A DNA stretch of 64,000 nucleotides from Gemmatimonas aurantiaca (GCF_037190085.1 NZ_JBBCJO010000005.1:1-64000); one strand, 5' to 3'; positions 1 to 11,735 are shown, numbered from the stretch's first letter. The notes: generated by a model not told the origin, from the letters alone. Numbers and translations: made by a program.

Positions 1-1
1 G

Positions 2-598
2 ATCGACGCGGCGGCGACGAAGCCGTTCGGGTTCATGAAGTTCACGCCGGGGCCGGGGATCGGGGGGCACTGCATCCCGCTGGACCCGCACTACCTGGCG
101 TGGAAGATGCGGACGTTGAACTACAAGACGCGGTTCATCGACCTGGCGAGCGAGATCAACTCCCACATGCCCGAGTGGGTGGTGCAGAAGGTGGCCGATG
201 CGCTGAACGAGGTGCGGAAAGCGGTGCGCGGCAGCCGGGTGCTGGTGCTGGGGGTGGCATACAAGCGGGACATCGACGATGTGCGGGAGAGTCCGGCACT
301 GGATGTGATCCGTCTGCTGGAGGAGCGAGGGGCGCATGTGGAGTATCACGACCCGTTCGTGCACGAATTCCGGGAAGAGGGGCACACCCGCAAGGGGGTC
401 GATCTCAGTGACGAGATGCTGCAGTGGGCGGATGCCATCGTCGTGGTGACCGACCACAAGCAGCTCGATTATCAGCGGGTGGTGGATCAGGCGGCGTTGC
501 TCGTGGACACGCGCAACGTGACGGCATCGCTGCGCCCGGGACGCGCCCGGATCGTGCCGCTGGCGTCGGGGTTCCGTTCGGCTGGAGGCATGGCGTGA
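2..598 (+). CDS. Nucleotide-sugar dehydrogenase, C-terminal part (5' truncated by window)
   Basis: This is the C-terminal part of a UDP-sugar 6-dehydrogenase of the WbpA/WecC/TviB type, which oxidises UDP-N-acetylhexosamines to uronic acids with NAD for surface polysaccharide synthesis. The reading frame is open from base 2. It carries the family's substrate-loop signature GPGIGGHCIPLDP with the catalytic Cys, then the helical dimerisation domain, and then the C-terminal UDP-binding domain starting with VLVLGVAYKRDIDDVRESPA and including EYHDPFV. The closest family guess is UDP-GlcNAc/ManNAc dehydrogenase, judging by the AATKPFGFMKFTPGPG run before the catalytic Cys. The N-terminal NAD-binding Rossmann domain lies outside the window. 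An in-frame ATG at 35 falls inside the conserved core and is not a real start. bamD follows after a short gap on the same strand. Confidence 0.9.
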   Translation: MDAAATKPFGFMKFTPGPGIGGHCIPLDPHYLAWKMRTLNYKTRFIDLASEINSHMPEWVVQKVADALNEVRKAVRGSRVLVLGVAYKRDIDDVRESPALDVIRLLEERGAHVEYHDPFVHEFREEGHTRKGVDLSDEMLQWADAIVVVTDHKQLDYQRVVDQAALLVDTRNVTASLRPGRARIVPLASGFRSAGGMA

Positions 599-653
599 GC
601 GTCAGGGAGAACCGGGTGAATCGTTGGATGGTGTGCGGGGGTATGTTGTGGGC

Positions 654-1523
654 ATGAGATACGTCCCATCCCGCCTGGAATGGCGGCTGATGCTGCTGTT
701 GAGCGTGGCCGCTGCGGTGGCCGGCTGTTCGAAGGGCTTCAAGCCGCAGGACTTCGCGACGCCGGAGGCCCTGTTCAAGGCCTCCCTGCAGGAGTTCGAG
801 CGCAAGAAGTGGGACAACGCGCAGGTGGGCTTCGAACGGCTGACGAACGATCTCTCGTCGCGCGATCCCCTGCTGGCTCCGGCGTATTTTTATCTCGCGC
901 TGACCCACGAGCGGAAGCAGGAGTATCTGCTGGCGGCGCAGGCGTTCGAGCGGGTCACGGATGGTTTTCCCGACGACACGCTGGCCCCCACGGCCATGCT
1001 GGGCAGTGGGCGTTCGTACCAGAGCATCTGGCGGCGCCCGTCGCTCGATCCGGAGCAGGGGCAGAAGGCGGCGTCGGTGTTGCGGGCGCTGCTCTCGTCG
1101 TACCCCGACTCCAAGGAAGTCGAGGAAGCGAAGCAGCGCATCGCCACGCTCGAAGAGTGGTTCGCTCAGAAGGATTACGAGACGGGCGTGCACTACATCC
1201 GTGTGCGTCGCGCCATCGATCCGGCGATCATCTATTTCAAGGACGTCGTCACGACGTACCCGGCCACGAAGGCGGCACGCCTGTCGTGGCTGCGGTTGCA
1301 CGAGCTCTACACGAAGATCCGCTGGAAGGAAGACGCGGCGGAGACGTGTACGGCCATGTGGAAGGCCTACCCGGGCGACGCCGATGTCCGGGCGGCCTGT
1401 GGTGTGCAGCCCGCGGATACGGCCGCGGCCCCTCCGGCACCGCGCGACACGATTGCGCTCGCGCCGCTGCCGACCCGATCCCCTGTGGTGTACGCGCGCC
1501 CCGCGCCAGTCGGGCGCGGCTGA
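654..1523 (+). CDS. bamD: Outer-membrane protein assembly factor BamD-like lipoprotein
   Basis: A TPR lipoprotein of the BamD (ComL/YfiO) family, which sits on the inner face of the outer membrane and helps the BAM complex insert beta-barrels. The 289-residue product starts with a lipoprotein signal (hydrophobic LMLLLSVAAAVAGC, lipidated Cys at residue 25). It continues with tandem TPR-like helices (ALFKASLQEFERKKWDNAQVGFERL, then FYLALTHERKQEYLLAAQAFERV). An Ala/Pro-rich tail follows the repeats, which is longer than in proteobacterial BamD. I chose ATG 654 because it places a normal n-region before the lipobox; an in-frame upstream start at 624 would add 10 residues that do not look like a signal. 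nadD begins 6 bp after the stop, so the two are probably co-transcribed. Confidence 0.85.
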   Translation: MRYVPSRLEWRLMLLLSVAAAVAGCSKGFKPQDFATPEALFKASLQEFERKKWDNAQVGFERLTNDLSSRDPLLAPAYFYLALTHERKQEYLLAAQAFERVTDGFPDDTLAPTAMLGSGRSYQSIWRRPSLDPEQGQKAASVLRALLSSYPDSKEVEEAKQRIATLEEWFAQKDYETGVHYIRVRRAIDPAIIYFKDVVTTYPATKAARLSWLRLHELYTKIRWKEDAAETCTAMWKAYPGDADVRAACGVQPADTAAAPPAPRDTIALAPLPTRSPVVYARPAPVGRG

Positions 1524-1529
1524 CCGGTC

Positions 1530-2165
1530 GTGCGACTGGGCCTTTTCGGCGGCAGTTTCGATCCGCCGCACGTTGGCCATCTGCTGGTCGCACAGGACGC
1601 CCTCGCGGCGCTCCACCTCGACCACCTGCTCGTGATCCCGGCGGCGCAACAGCCGCTCAAGGATCACCATGGCACCTCGGCCGTTCACCGGCTGGCCATG
1701 GTGCAGGCGTGTTTTGCCGGGATCCCTGGCATCGAGGTGGACCCGGTCGAAATCGAGCGGGGCGGGTTATCTTACATGGTTGACACCGTGGAGGCTGTCC
1801 ACCGGCGCTGGCCGGCGGCAGTGCTCCATCTCCTGGTTGGTCGCGATGTGGTTCCCACATTGCCACGCTGGCACGACGTGGATCGCCTGTTGCGGTTGGT
1901 CCGTCTGGTCGTGCTCACGCGTGAGACGGCGCCGGATGGACGGCCGCTGCCGATCGACGGGGAGAGCGACGGCGGTGTGGTCGCTGAATACCTGGCCACC
2001 CGACGGGTGGACATTTCGTCAACCGAAATCCGGTCGCGGGTCCGGGACGGTCGCTCCATACGGGGCTTCGTTCCCGATGCCGTGGCGACCTACATCGCAT
2101 CCACAGGGTTGTATCTCGAGCATCCCCGGGAATCGATCGACGCGGAGCGCATCGTGCGCGCCTGA
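1530..2165 (+). CDS. nadD: Nicotinate-nucleotide adenylyltransferase
   Basis: NadD transfers AMP from ATP to nicotinate mononucleotide, giving deamido-NAD, the penultimate step of NAD synthesis in the cytoplasm. The 211-residue length fits the family. Residues 7-17 are the GGSFDPPHVGH nucleotidyltransferase signature with the HxGH motif, SYMVDT matches the usual SYTVDT block near residue 81, and ISSTEIRSR near residue 161 is the C-terminal ISSTxIR ATP-binding motif. The start is GTG 1530, because the conserved motif begins only six residues in and no upstream start fits. The gene lies 6 bp after bamD and about 50 bp before secA. Confidence 0.95.
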   Translation: MRLGLFGGSFDPPHVGHLLVAQDALAALHLDHLLVIPAAQQPLKDHHGTSAVHRLAMVQACFAGIPGIEVDPVEIERGGLSYMVDTVEAVHRRWPAAVLHLLVGRDVVPTLPRWHDVDRLLRLVRLVVLTRETAPDGRPLPIDGESDGGVVAEYLATRRVDISSTEIRSRVRDGRSIRGFVPDAVATYIASTGLYLEHPRESIDAERIVRA

Positions 2166-2216
2166 CTGGCGCGGCGGGCACCGCCGGATCGGTGCCCTTG
2201 CCAGGAGTAGAGGTCT

Positions 2217-5546
<3,330 letters not shown>

Positions 5547-5570
5547 GTCTCCCCCAGCGAAAGAACCACT

Positions 5571-5737
5571 ATGAATCTCCCTCCTGACCAGCTCCGTCCT
5601 GCTTCCTCTTGATACGTTGACGCCGTGGCGCCGAGGCCGTCCGGATGACACACCGTGCGTCATCCGGAAGGTACCGATTCCACGGCGTCAATATTTCAAG
5701 AGGACGCAGGACGGAGCTGGTCAGGAAAGAGATTCAT
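5571..5737. repeat. Long imperfect inverted repeat with inner hairpin
   Basis: The left arm, 5571-5628, is the reverse complement of the right arm, 5680-5737, at 52 of 58 positions. Inside the 51-bp centre sits a second, perfect 10-bp hairpin (TCCGGATGAC at 5640-5649 pairing with 5659-5668). The element begins 24 bp after the secA stop and ends 18 bp before the end of the convergent CDF gene, so it may double as a bidirectional terminator. There is no poly-T tract, and its size resembles a MITE or REP-type element more than a simple terminator. Confidence 0.85.
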
Positions 5738-5754
5738 AGAGAGACTTCGGAAGG

Positions 5755-6777
5755 CTACGACCGATTCATCAGTGGCGGAGTATCCCGGATCATCTCCGGA
5801 CAATTGTGACAGCGGTGTGTTCCATCCCCCCGCTCGATCTGGATCGTGGGATGTCTGATGCCGAACTGATCGCGCAGATCGTGAGCGACATCGGCCAGCA
5901 GGGCATCGGTGTCGAGTCCGGGCCCCGGGCGCGTGAGGTGCGCGGTGAGTGCCGTGTCGGTGGTGCTCATGCCCCAGATATGGAGATCATGCACCTCCGT
6001 CACACCGGGGAGGGCGAGCAGATAGGCCCGTACCGCTTCCGGATCGACGTGCGCCGGAACGGCGTGGAGGGCGAGGTCCACCGATTCGCGCAGCAATCCC
6101 CAGGTGCCAATGGCAATCAATGCGACGACGATGAGGCTGATGGTCGGATCGAGCCATAGCCAGCCGGTGAAGCTGATGATGATCCCGGCCACGACGACAC
6201 CGGCCGAAACGGCGGCGTCGGCGAGCATGTGGAGATACGCGCCCCGCACGTTGAGATCGTCGTGTCGTCCGCCGGCGAAGAGCCAGGCGGTGAAGGCATT
6301 CACGACGATGCCGGCGGCGGCGACCCAGGCGATGACCCCACCGGCGACGGGCTCCGGACGCGAGAAACGACCGACGGCTTCCCAGCCGATCGCGCCGATA
6401 GCCAGGAGCAGTGCAATGGCGTTGCCCAGGGCGGCGAGGATGGTGGAGCTCCGGAGTCCATACGTGCGGCGGGGTGTCGCGGCCCGCTGCGCCAGCGTGG
6501 CGCCGCCCCACGCGAGCAGCAGCCCCAGGACATCGCTCAGATTGTGTCCGGCGTCGGCCAGCAGTGCCATGGAGCCGGTGTGCAGTCCGTATCCGGCTTC
6601 GAGGACGATGTAGGCGAGATTGAGCGCCGTGCCGATGGCGAAAGCACGACCGAATGAGGCCGGGGCGTGGTGATGCCCTCCCGGTCCATGCGTGTGTGCA
6701 TGCTCCTGCCCGGGTTCATGATCGTGATCAGGGTCCTGTTCACGATCATGGCTGTGCGAATGGGAGGACGACGCCAT
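5755..6777 (-). CDS. Cation diffusion facilitator (CzcD/ZitB-like metal exporter)
   Basis: A CDF-family antiporter that expels Zn2+ or a similar divalent metal across the inner membrane in exchange for protons. The 340-residue product has a His/Asp-rich N-terminus (SHSHSHDREQDPDHDHE, HAHTHGPGGHHHH-like run), six predicted transmembrane segments, and the metal-site motif HNLSDV (HxxxD) after TM1-2. A second half-site lies near TM5, followed by a cytoplasmic ferredoxin-like domain (VHDLHIWGMSTTDTALTAHL). I chose the ATG at 6777, giving MASSSHSHSH; the upstream extension to 6837 is not protein-like. The gene converges on secA. No metalloregulator is visible next to it. Substrate specificity cannot be read from sequence alone. 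Confidence 0.93.
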   Translation of the reverse strand: MASSSHSHSHDREQDPDHDHEPGQEHAHTHGPGGHHHAPASFGRAFAIGTALNLAYIVLEAGYGLHTGSMALLADAGHNLSDVLGLLLAWGGATLAQRAATPRRTYGLRSSTILAALGNAIALLLAIGAIGWEAVGRFSRPEPVAGGVIAWVAAAGIVVNAFTAWLFAGGRHDDLNVRGAYLHMLADAAVSAGVVVAGIIISFTGWLWLDPTISLIVVALIAIGTWGLLRESVDLALHAVPAHVDPEAVRAYLLALPGVTEVHDLHIWGMSTTDTALTAHLTRPGPGLDTDALLADVAHDLRDQFGIRHPTIQIERGDGTHRCHNCPEMIRDTPPLMNRS

Positions 6778-6990
6778 GAACGGGAAGATATCCCCCGGGA
6801 ACCGGCGCGGGGAAACACCTGACCTCGCCAGGCACATTTTCGAAGTGACGTTCGGCTGACGATGCCCACGATACTTGCCCCGTCACACGAGCCGGTCCCG
6901 GTCTCCGGTGTGGTCGCCCTGGTTCCCCGTGCGGGACGAGCGGAGCGGGAGGGGCACCCGAGTGCACCGCCCGGAGGCGGACCTGGATCG

Positions 6991-7020
6991 TTGTCATTGG
7001 GTATTATTGTTTCGTATCCT
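6991..7020 (+). promoter_or_regulatory. Candidate sigma-70-type promoter for the 7038 gene
   Basis: TTGTCA at 6991-6996 and TATCCT at 7015-7020 are separated by 18 bp, in an AT-richer patch of an otherwise GC-rich 260-bp gap. The start codon at 7038 lies 18 bp further on, with a GGAGAG ribosome-binding site between. This is a prediction from pattern only. Confidence 0.4.
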
Positions 7021-7037
7021 CTTCGGAGAGTCCGGCG

Positions 7038-7784
7038 ATGACCTGGCGACAGATGCTGGCCTGTGCGGCAATGCTCCCCGTATTTCTTCCCGCCACGCTG
7101 TCCGCGCAGTCCCGGGGCGGTGACGGGTATCTCTTCAAGAAGCCGTCGGCGACCTTCGGTTTGCGAATCGGGGCGGGTCAGCCCAACGCATCCAGTGATG
7201 TCTTCGACGAGATCACGAAAGATTTCACGCTGGGACGCCGCGATTTTCTGGGCGTGAATTTCATGGCCGATCTCTCGGTGCCGCTGTCGCAGCGGTTGGA
7301 GCTGCAGTTCACCGGCGGGGTGAACGGCAGGCATGCCGACAGTGAGTATCGCGCGTTCGTCGACAACAATGATCTGCCCATCGAGCAGCAAACGTCGCTG
7401 CGGCGTGTTCCACTGGCGGCGGGGCTCAGGTGGAATCTCACGCCGGCCGGACGCCAGGTGAGCCGTCTCGCGTGGGTGCCGTCGCGGGTCGTGCCGTATG
7501 TGGCCGTCGGCGCGGGAGCGATGTATTACAACCTGCGGTTGCGGGGCGATTTTGTCGACAAGGAGACCATGGATGTCTACCCGTCGACGCTCAAAGCCTC
7601 CGGCTGGGGTGCTCTGGGGTACGGCGCGGCGGGCGCCACGCTGAACCTGCGTCCCTGGATGGGACTCACCACGGAAGTTCGCTACGACGTGAGCAACGCC
7701 TCGCTGCGTGGGGATTTCCGCGATTTCGCACCGATTTCCCTGTCCGGCGTCGGCCTCACCGCCGGCCTGATGTTCCGACTCTGA
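7038..7784 (+). CDS. Putative outer-membrane beta-barrel protein, function unknown
   Basis: I do not recognise a named family. The 248-residue product has a Sec signal peptide (MTWRQMLACAAMLPVFLPATLSAQ, probable cleavage after LSAQ). The mature part is built of alternating polar/hydrophobic strands with glycines (TFGLRIGAGQPN, LELQFTGGVNGR, VVPYVAVGAGAMYYNLRL, WGALGYGAAGATLNL), and it ends LTAGLMFRL. A terminal aromatic or hydrophobic strand of this kind is typical of small OmpW/OprF-like barrels. It is a plausible 8-stranded outer-membrane protein. A short gap containing a direct repeat of TATGCTTCACG separates it from the next gene, another secreted protein of unknown role. Confidence 0.7.
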   Translation: MTWRQMLACAAMLPVFLPATLSAQSRGGDGYLFKKPSATFGLRIGAGQPNASSDVFDEITKDFTLGRRDFLGVNFMADLSVPLSQRLELQFTGGVNGRHADSEYRAFVDNNDLPIEQQTSLRRVPLAAGLRWNLTPAGRQVSRLAWVPSRVVPYVAVGAGAMYYNLRLRGDFVDKETMDVYPSTLKASGWGALGYGAAGATLNLRPWMGLTTEVRYDVSNASLRGDFRDFAPISLSGVGLTAGLMFRL

Positions 7785-7821
7785 CCGGTATGCTTCACGT
7801 ATGCTTCACGGAGATCGACCC

Positions 7822-9204
7822 ATGACTCGCACCATCAAGCTGTTGAAGACGGCGTGCGGTGGCGTGCTCCCGGGCATCCTGGGGTCCGCAGCGCTGTTTG
7901 CGGCGTTGGGCGTGGCGCCGGCATTCACGACGGGCGGCGTGGCACGCGCACAGAGCACCAGCGCCATCGACGCGCGCTTTCAGCCGTGGATCGGCTGCTG
8001 GCGCACACTCGACCTCACCGATATGCCCAAGCCGACGTCGGCCCCTACGCAGGCCTGCGTCGTGCCATCCACTCAGGTCGCCGGCAGCGTCGACGTCCTG
8101 CTCTATTCGCGGGACTCGCTCCTGTCGCGCAATGTGTTGCCGCAGGTGGGCAGCGTTACGGACAAGACCATCGATGACTGTCAGGGGCGGGAAACCGCCG
8201 CCTGGACTGCCGACAATGCGCGACTCATCATGCGTGCCGAGCTGACCTGCGCGCGCGGCGTGAAGCGCGTGGAAACCGGCATGATGACCATCACGCCGGA
8301 AGGCGAATGGTTGCAGTTGCAGCATCTGCAGGTGGGCAGCAACGAGGCCACCACCACCGTACGGTTTCGTTATGATGCCAGCGGACCCGCGCCGGCAGGC
8401 ATATCGTTCGGCACCAGCCGGTCCACGTCGTCGTTGCGACTGACGGCCGGCGCGCCCGTCACGGTCGATCAGGTGCTCGATGTCGCCACGCACGCGCCGA
8501 GCGGACTCACCGAGGCATGGATCGTCGAACTCGGGATGGCGTTCGATCTCGACGGCAAGACACTCGTCAAGCTGGCCGATCGAGGCATGCCGCCCAGTGT
8601 CATCGACATGATGGTGGCCGTCTCCAACCCGCGTGCGTTCTCGGTGCGCCCCAACGAAGCGGCGGCGCAGCGCGGGATCGCATCCAGCACCATTGCGGCG
8701 GTGCCATCGGGGACCACGGGCATCAACGCGATGCGTTCGCGGTGTGCCATGTGGGATGATTTCTGCTACGGGCCCCGTGGCATGGGCGCGTGGGGATTCG
8801 GCTGGCAGTACGGCTATGGCGCGTGGGATCCCTGGGATCCGTGGTACGGCTTCAACAGCTGGCGTTACGCCAGCCGGTACGGATACCCCTATGGCATGGG
8901 GTACGGAATGCCGTGGGGTGGCGGCATCTACTACGGCGGAGGTCCGGTCATCGTCGTCGGACCGTCCACCGGACAACCACAGTCGCAGGGCCGTTTCGTC
9001 AAGGGGCAGGGGTACACACGCTCCGGCGGTGGCAGCTCGGGATCAGCAACGCCGCGTTCCCCCGTGTCGGGTGAATCGAGGAGCGGCGCTTCGAGCTCCG
9101 GCGGGGGGGCCAGCAGTGCACCGGCTCCGAGTTCGAGCTCCGGGTCCAGCTCCGGTGAAGGTTCGGGACGTACTGCCAAGCCCAGACCTCCCGGCGGTCT
9201 CTGA
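7822..9204 (+). CDS. Secreted hypothetical protein with Trp/Tyr/Gly-rich and Ser/Gly-rich C-terminus
   Basis: Function unknown. The 460-residue product starts with a signal peptide (ATG 7822; the 7801 start only adds seven residues). A folded domain opens with RFQPWIGCWRTL and spans about 240 residues with four or more Cys. It is followed by a short motif, LADRGMPPSVIDMMVAVSNP, that recurs in secreted proteins of this type of bacterium. Then comes a segment extremely rich in Trp, Tyr and Gly (about residues 315-375, with repeated DPWDPWYG and YGYPYGMGYGMPWGG runs), and last a Ser/Gly/Pro low-complexity tail. Such tails are usually disordered and surface-exposed. The gene converges with the decarboxylase gene across a perfect hairpin. 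Confidence 0.65.
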   Translation: MTRTIKLLKTACGGVLPGILGSAALFAALGVAPAFTTGGVARAQSTSAIDARFQPWIGCWRTLDLTDMPKPTSAPTQACVVPSTQVAGSVDVLLYSRDSLLSRNVLPQVGSVTDKTIDDCQGRETAAWTADNARLIMRAELTCARGVKRVETGMMTITPEGEWLQLQHLQVGSNEATTTVRFRYDASGPAPAGISFGTSRSTSSLRLTAGAPVTVDQVLDVATHAPSGLTEAWIVELGMAFDLDGKTLVKLADRGMPPSVIDMMVAVSNPRAFSVRPNEAAAQRGIASSTIAAVPSGTTGINAMRSRCAMWDDFCYGPRGMGAWGFGWQYGYGAWDPWDPWYGFNSWRYASRYGYPYGMGYGMPWGGGIYYGGGPVIVVGPSTGQPQSQGRFVKGQGYTRSGGGSSGSATPRSPVSGESRSGASSSGGGASSAPAPSSSSGSSSGEGSGRTAKPRPPGGL

Positions 9205-9231
9205 TCTCGATGCCCTTGTGGACCCTTTCGT

Positions 9232-9261
9232 ACGGCGGCCTGAAATCATTCAGGCCGCCGT
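9232..9261. terminator. Bidirectional hairpin between convergent genes
   Basis: A perfect 13-bp stem (ACGGCGGCCTGAA and its complement) encloses the 4-base loop ATCA. It overlaps the last three codons and stop of the minus-strand decarboxylase gene and lies 28 bp after the plus-strand stop. No strong T-tract follows on either side, so termination efficiency is uncertain. Confidence 0.6.
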
Positions 9262-10782
9262 GTGCATTTCTCCGCTGATCTCGCGGCCGATCTCCACGAT
9301 GGCCTGTGCGAGGTCGTCGATGTCCTGAATGGTGGTGCGATGATTGACGTGCGCCACCCGCAGGGCGAACCGGCCGCCGATGCGCGTGGACGACGGCGTG
9401 GCGATACCACGTTCCTGCAATCGCTGCAGCAGTTCGGCGTTCAGCGCGTCGAGTGCTTCTTCGGTCAGGGTCCGTCCTGATGGACGGAAGCGGAAACACA
9501 CGATGTTCAACGGCGCCGGCGCCAGACGTTCGAGCTCACCGTGACTGTCGATGTGGGCCACGAGGCGCTGTACCTGGCGCACGTTCTGCTCGATGATGCG
9601 TCCGAACTTGTCGACACCGTCCGCCTGCAACTGCATCCACACCTTCAGCGCCTTGAATCCGCGCGTGAGATCGAGACCCCGGTCGTTGAAAGGCTGTCCG
9701 CCGGCGCTCACGCCCCGCGGCATCGCGCCGAGATAGGCGGCCTGTTGACGGAAGGCCGCTTCGTGCAGGGCCGGATCACGTATGAGGGCACAGGCGCATT
9801 CGAATGGCATCGATCCCCACTTGTGCAGATCGAACGCCAGGGAGTCCGCGCGCTCCATGCCACGGACACGATCGCGCAACGTGGGGGCGAGCGCGAGGAG
9901 CGCACCGAAGGCGCCGTCCACATGGAACCAGAGCGATTCTTGTGTGCAGAGATCGGCCAGCGCCGTGAGATCGTCCACCGTGCCGGTGTTCACGGTGCCC
10001 GCCGTACCCACCACACAGAACGGGGCGAGGCCCGCCGCCCGATCGTCGGCGATCATGCGCGCGAGGGCGTCGACGCGAATGGTGAAGTCGTCATGTGTGG
10101 GGACCTGCCGGAACGCGCGTCGTCCCAGCCCCAGCCACTCCGCGCCCTTGAATGCCCAGCCATGCGTCTCGGCGGAGCCGTAGAACACGAGCGGCGCAGG
10201 TGAGGGGGTATCGGGCCATGTCTGCAGCCCCTGCGTGCGGATGTCGTGCCCGAGTCGTGTGGCCGCTGCATACCGGGCCACCGCCAGACCATGCACATTG
10301 GCCATCGTTCCGCCCGTCACGAACAACCCACTCGCGCCGGGCAGACCCATCAGCGCGCCGAGCCATCCGATCACCTGCTGTTCCACGAGCGCCGGCGCCT
10401 GATTGAAGCCGGCCAGATGAGGGTTCATCCCCGAGGCGAGCATATCGGCCAGCATGGCCAGTGGTGTGCCGTTGCCTTGCACCCATCCGAAGAACCGCGG
10501 ATGCCAGTTCCCGTTGCCATAGGGCAGGATGTGCGAGCGGAACAGGGCATACGCCGATTCCGCGCCGATGCCGTCTTCCGGGACCGGCTCGTCGAAACGG
10601 GCGCGTTTGGTGTCGGGAAGAGGACGCCACGCCGGGGTGTGCGGCAGGGCGCGTTGGGCATCGACGAGATCATCGAGCATGCGATGGCCCAGCGTGCGCA
10701 GTGCCTCCCAGTCGCCGTCGGACGGCGGGTCGAACGACTCGTGATGCGTGTGGGGCAAGGGCAGGGATCCCGTTGAGGACAT
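9250..10782 (-). CDS. PLP-dependent group II (aromatic-L-amino-acid type) decarboxylase family protein
   Basis: A 510-residue fold-type-I pyridoxal-phosphate enzyme of the group II decarboxylase family (aromatic amino acid, tyrosine and glutamate decarboxylases). The PLP-binding lysine is in SLAFDLHKWGSMPFECACAL, preceded by WFHVDGAFGALLAL, which holds the Asp that contacts the pyridine nitrogen. Upstream, FTSGGTMAN-like FVTGGTMANVHGLAVAR and HPRFFGWVQGNGTP match the substrate and phosphate sites. It would convert an amino acid to the amine plus CO2 in the cytoplasm, but some members are aldehyde synthases or transaminase-like, so the substrate is open. The gene is monocistronic, and a 12-bp tandem repeat occupies its leader. 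Confidence 0.88.
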   Translation of the reverse strand: MSSTGSLPLPHTHHESFDPPSDGDWEALRTLGHRMLDDLVDAQRALPHTPAWRPLPDTKRARFDEPVPEDGIGAESAYALFRSHILPYGNGNWHPRFFGWVQGNGTPLAMLADMLASGMNPHLAGFNQAPALVEQQVIGWLGALMGLPGASGLFVTGGTMANVHGLAVARYAAATRLGHDIRTQGLQTWPDTPSPAPLVFYGSAETHGWAFKGAEWLGLGRRAFRQVPTHDDFTIRVDALARMIADDRAAGLAPFCVVGTAGTVNTGTVDDLTALADLCTQESLWFHVDGAFGALLALAPTLRDRVRGMERADSLAFDLHKWGSMPFECACALIRDPALHEAAFRQQAAYLGAMPRGVSAGGQPFNDRGLDLTRGFKALKVWMQLQADGVDKFGRIIEQNVRQVQRLVAHIDSHGELERLAPAPLNIVCFRFRPSGRTLTEEALDALNAELLQRLQERGIATPSSTRIGGRFALRVAHVNHRTTIQDIDDLAQAIVEIGREISGEMHTAA

Positions 10783-10840
10783 GATTCACGGCACGATCGC
10801 CGATATGATCGCCGACATGATCGCGGGCACGATCGCGATC
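10781..10840. repeat. 12-bp tandem repeat, five units, in the decarboxylase leader
   Basis: Consensus ATGATCGCCGAC, with five end-to-end units (10781-10792 degenerate, 10793-10804, 10805-10816, 10817-10828, 10829-10840) and a partial sixth. It abuts the minus-strand start codon at 10782 and so lies in its 5' leader. GATCGC/GCGATC cores give it internal dyads. It could be a protein-binding array or a slippage-prone tract. Confidence 0.75.
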
Positions 10841-11021
10841 ATGATGAACACAAGGTGAGCGCTCGTCGCCTGAACAGAAACCACGAAACGGGGACAACCA
10901 GGCGGTCATGCGAAGAATCGGTCATGCCTGCGGGAACTTGGTACAGGAGATTGCCCACGGCGAGTGCATAGTGGGGCGTCCACGCGCATCACGCCCCGTT
11001 TCCCATCTGCACAGACCTCCC

Positions 11022-11735
11022 ATGTCCGCTTCCCCGTCATCGGCTGCATCCAACGGCACCCGCATCAAGGAGCTCCCGTCGAGCGAGCGGCCGCGTGAAC
11101 GCCTGCGCATGCTGGGGGCGCAGGCCCTCAGCACCACCGAACTCATCGCCACGCTGCTGGGATCGGGACATCAAGGCACGTCGGCGGTGGCCTGTGCGCA
11201 TGTGATGTTCGAGTACTGCGGTGGCTCGTTGGGGCGTCTGGCGTCCACGCCGCTGGCCGCATTGACCCGCATCCGGGGCGTGGGACTGGCCCGGGCCACC
11301 GCGGTGCAGGCCGCGCTGGAATTGGGGCGGCGGATGGCCGGCGAGGCGCGGGAGGCCGGCCTGCCCATGCGGGGACCGCAGGATGTGGCCGCGGCATTCG
11401 CGCCGCGGCTCCAGGATGCCCCCGTGGAGGAGTTCCACGTGGCCATCCTCGATGCGCAGCACCGCCTGGAGCGGGACATCCTCATCACCCGCGGATTGCT
11501 CAACTCCTCGCTCGTCCACCCGCGGGAGGTGTTCCGGGAGGCGATCGCCGAACGGGCGGCGGCGGTGATCCTGGTGCACAACCATCCGAGCGGCGATCCG
11601 ACACCCAGCGCCGAGGACCGGGCGGTGACGGAACAGCTCGTGGCGGCCGGGCGGCTGCTGGACATCCCGGTGCACGATCACGTGATCGTGGGGCGGGGCC
11701 GGTATGTGAGTTTTGCGGAATCCGGGCTGCTTTGA
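11022..11735 (+). CDS. radC: RadC-family JAB/MPN domain protein
   Basis: A 237-residue member of the RadC (YicR/DUF2466) family. It has an N-terminal UPF0758 helical region with a helix-hairpin-helix-like ALTRIRGVGLARATAVQAALELG, and a C-terminal JAB1/MPN metalloprotease-like domain with the intact zinc motif HNHPSGDPTPSAED (HxHx7SxxD). Despite the name, a role in DNA repair is not established for the family; some members are linked to natural transformation or DNA processing. I chose ATG 11022, since the codons upstream to 10908 are not protein-like. The gene ends where a possible upstream start of relA/spoT begins. Confidence 0.93.
   Translation: MSASPSSAASNGTRIKELPSSERPRERLRMLGAQALSTTELIATLLGSGHQGTSAVACAHVMFEYCGGSLGRLASTPLAALTRIRGVGLARATAVQAALELGRRMAGEAREAGLPMRGPQDVAAAFAPRLQDAPVEEFHVAILDAQHRLERDILITRGLLNSSLVHPREVFREAIAERAAAVILVHNHPSGDPTPSAEDRAVTEQLVAAGRLLDIPVHDHVIVGRGRYVSFAESGLL

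Noticed and set aside
5806..6159. 117-residue plus-strand frame antisense to the CDF gene
   Set aside because: No domain, and it contradicts the clearly conserved transporter on the other strand.
10670..10909. 79-residue minus-strand frame spanning the 12-bp repeat
   Set aside because: It reads repeat DNA (DRDRARDHVGDHIGD-like) and overlaps the real decarboxylase start; probably not expressed.
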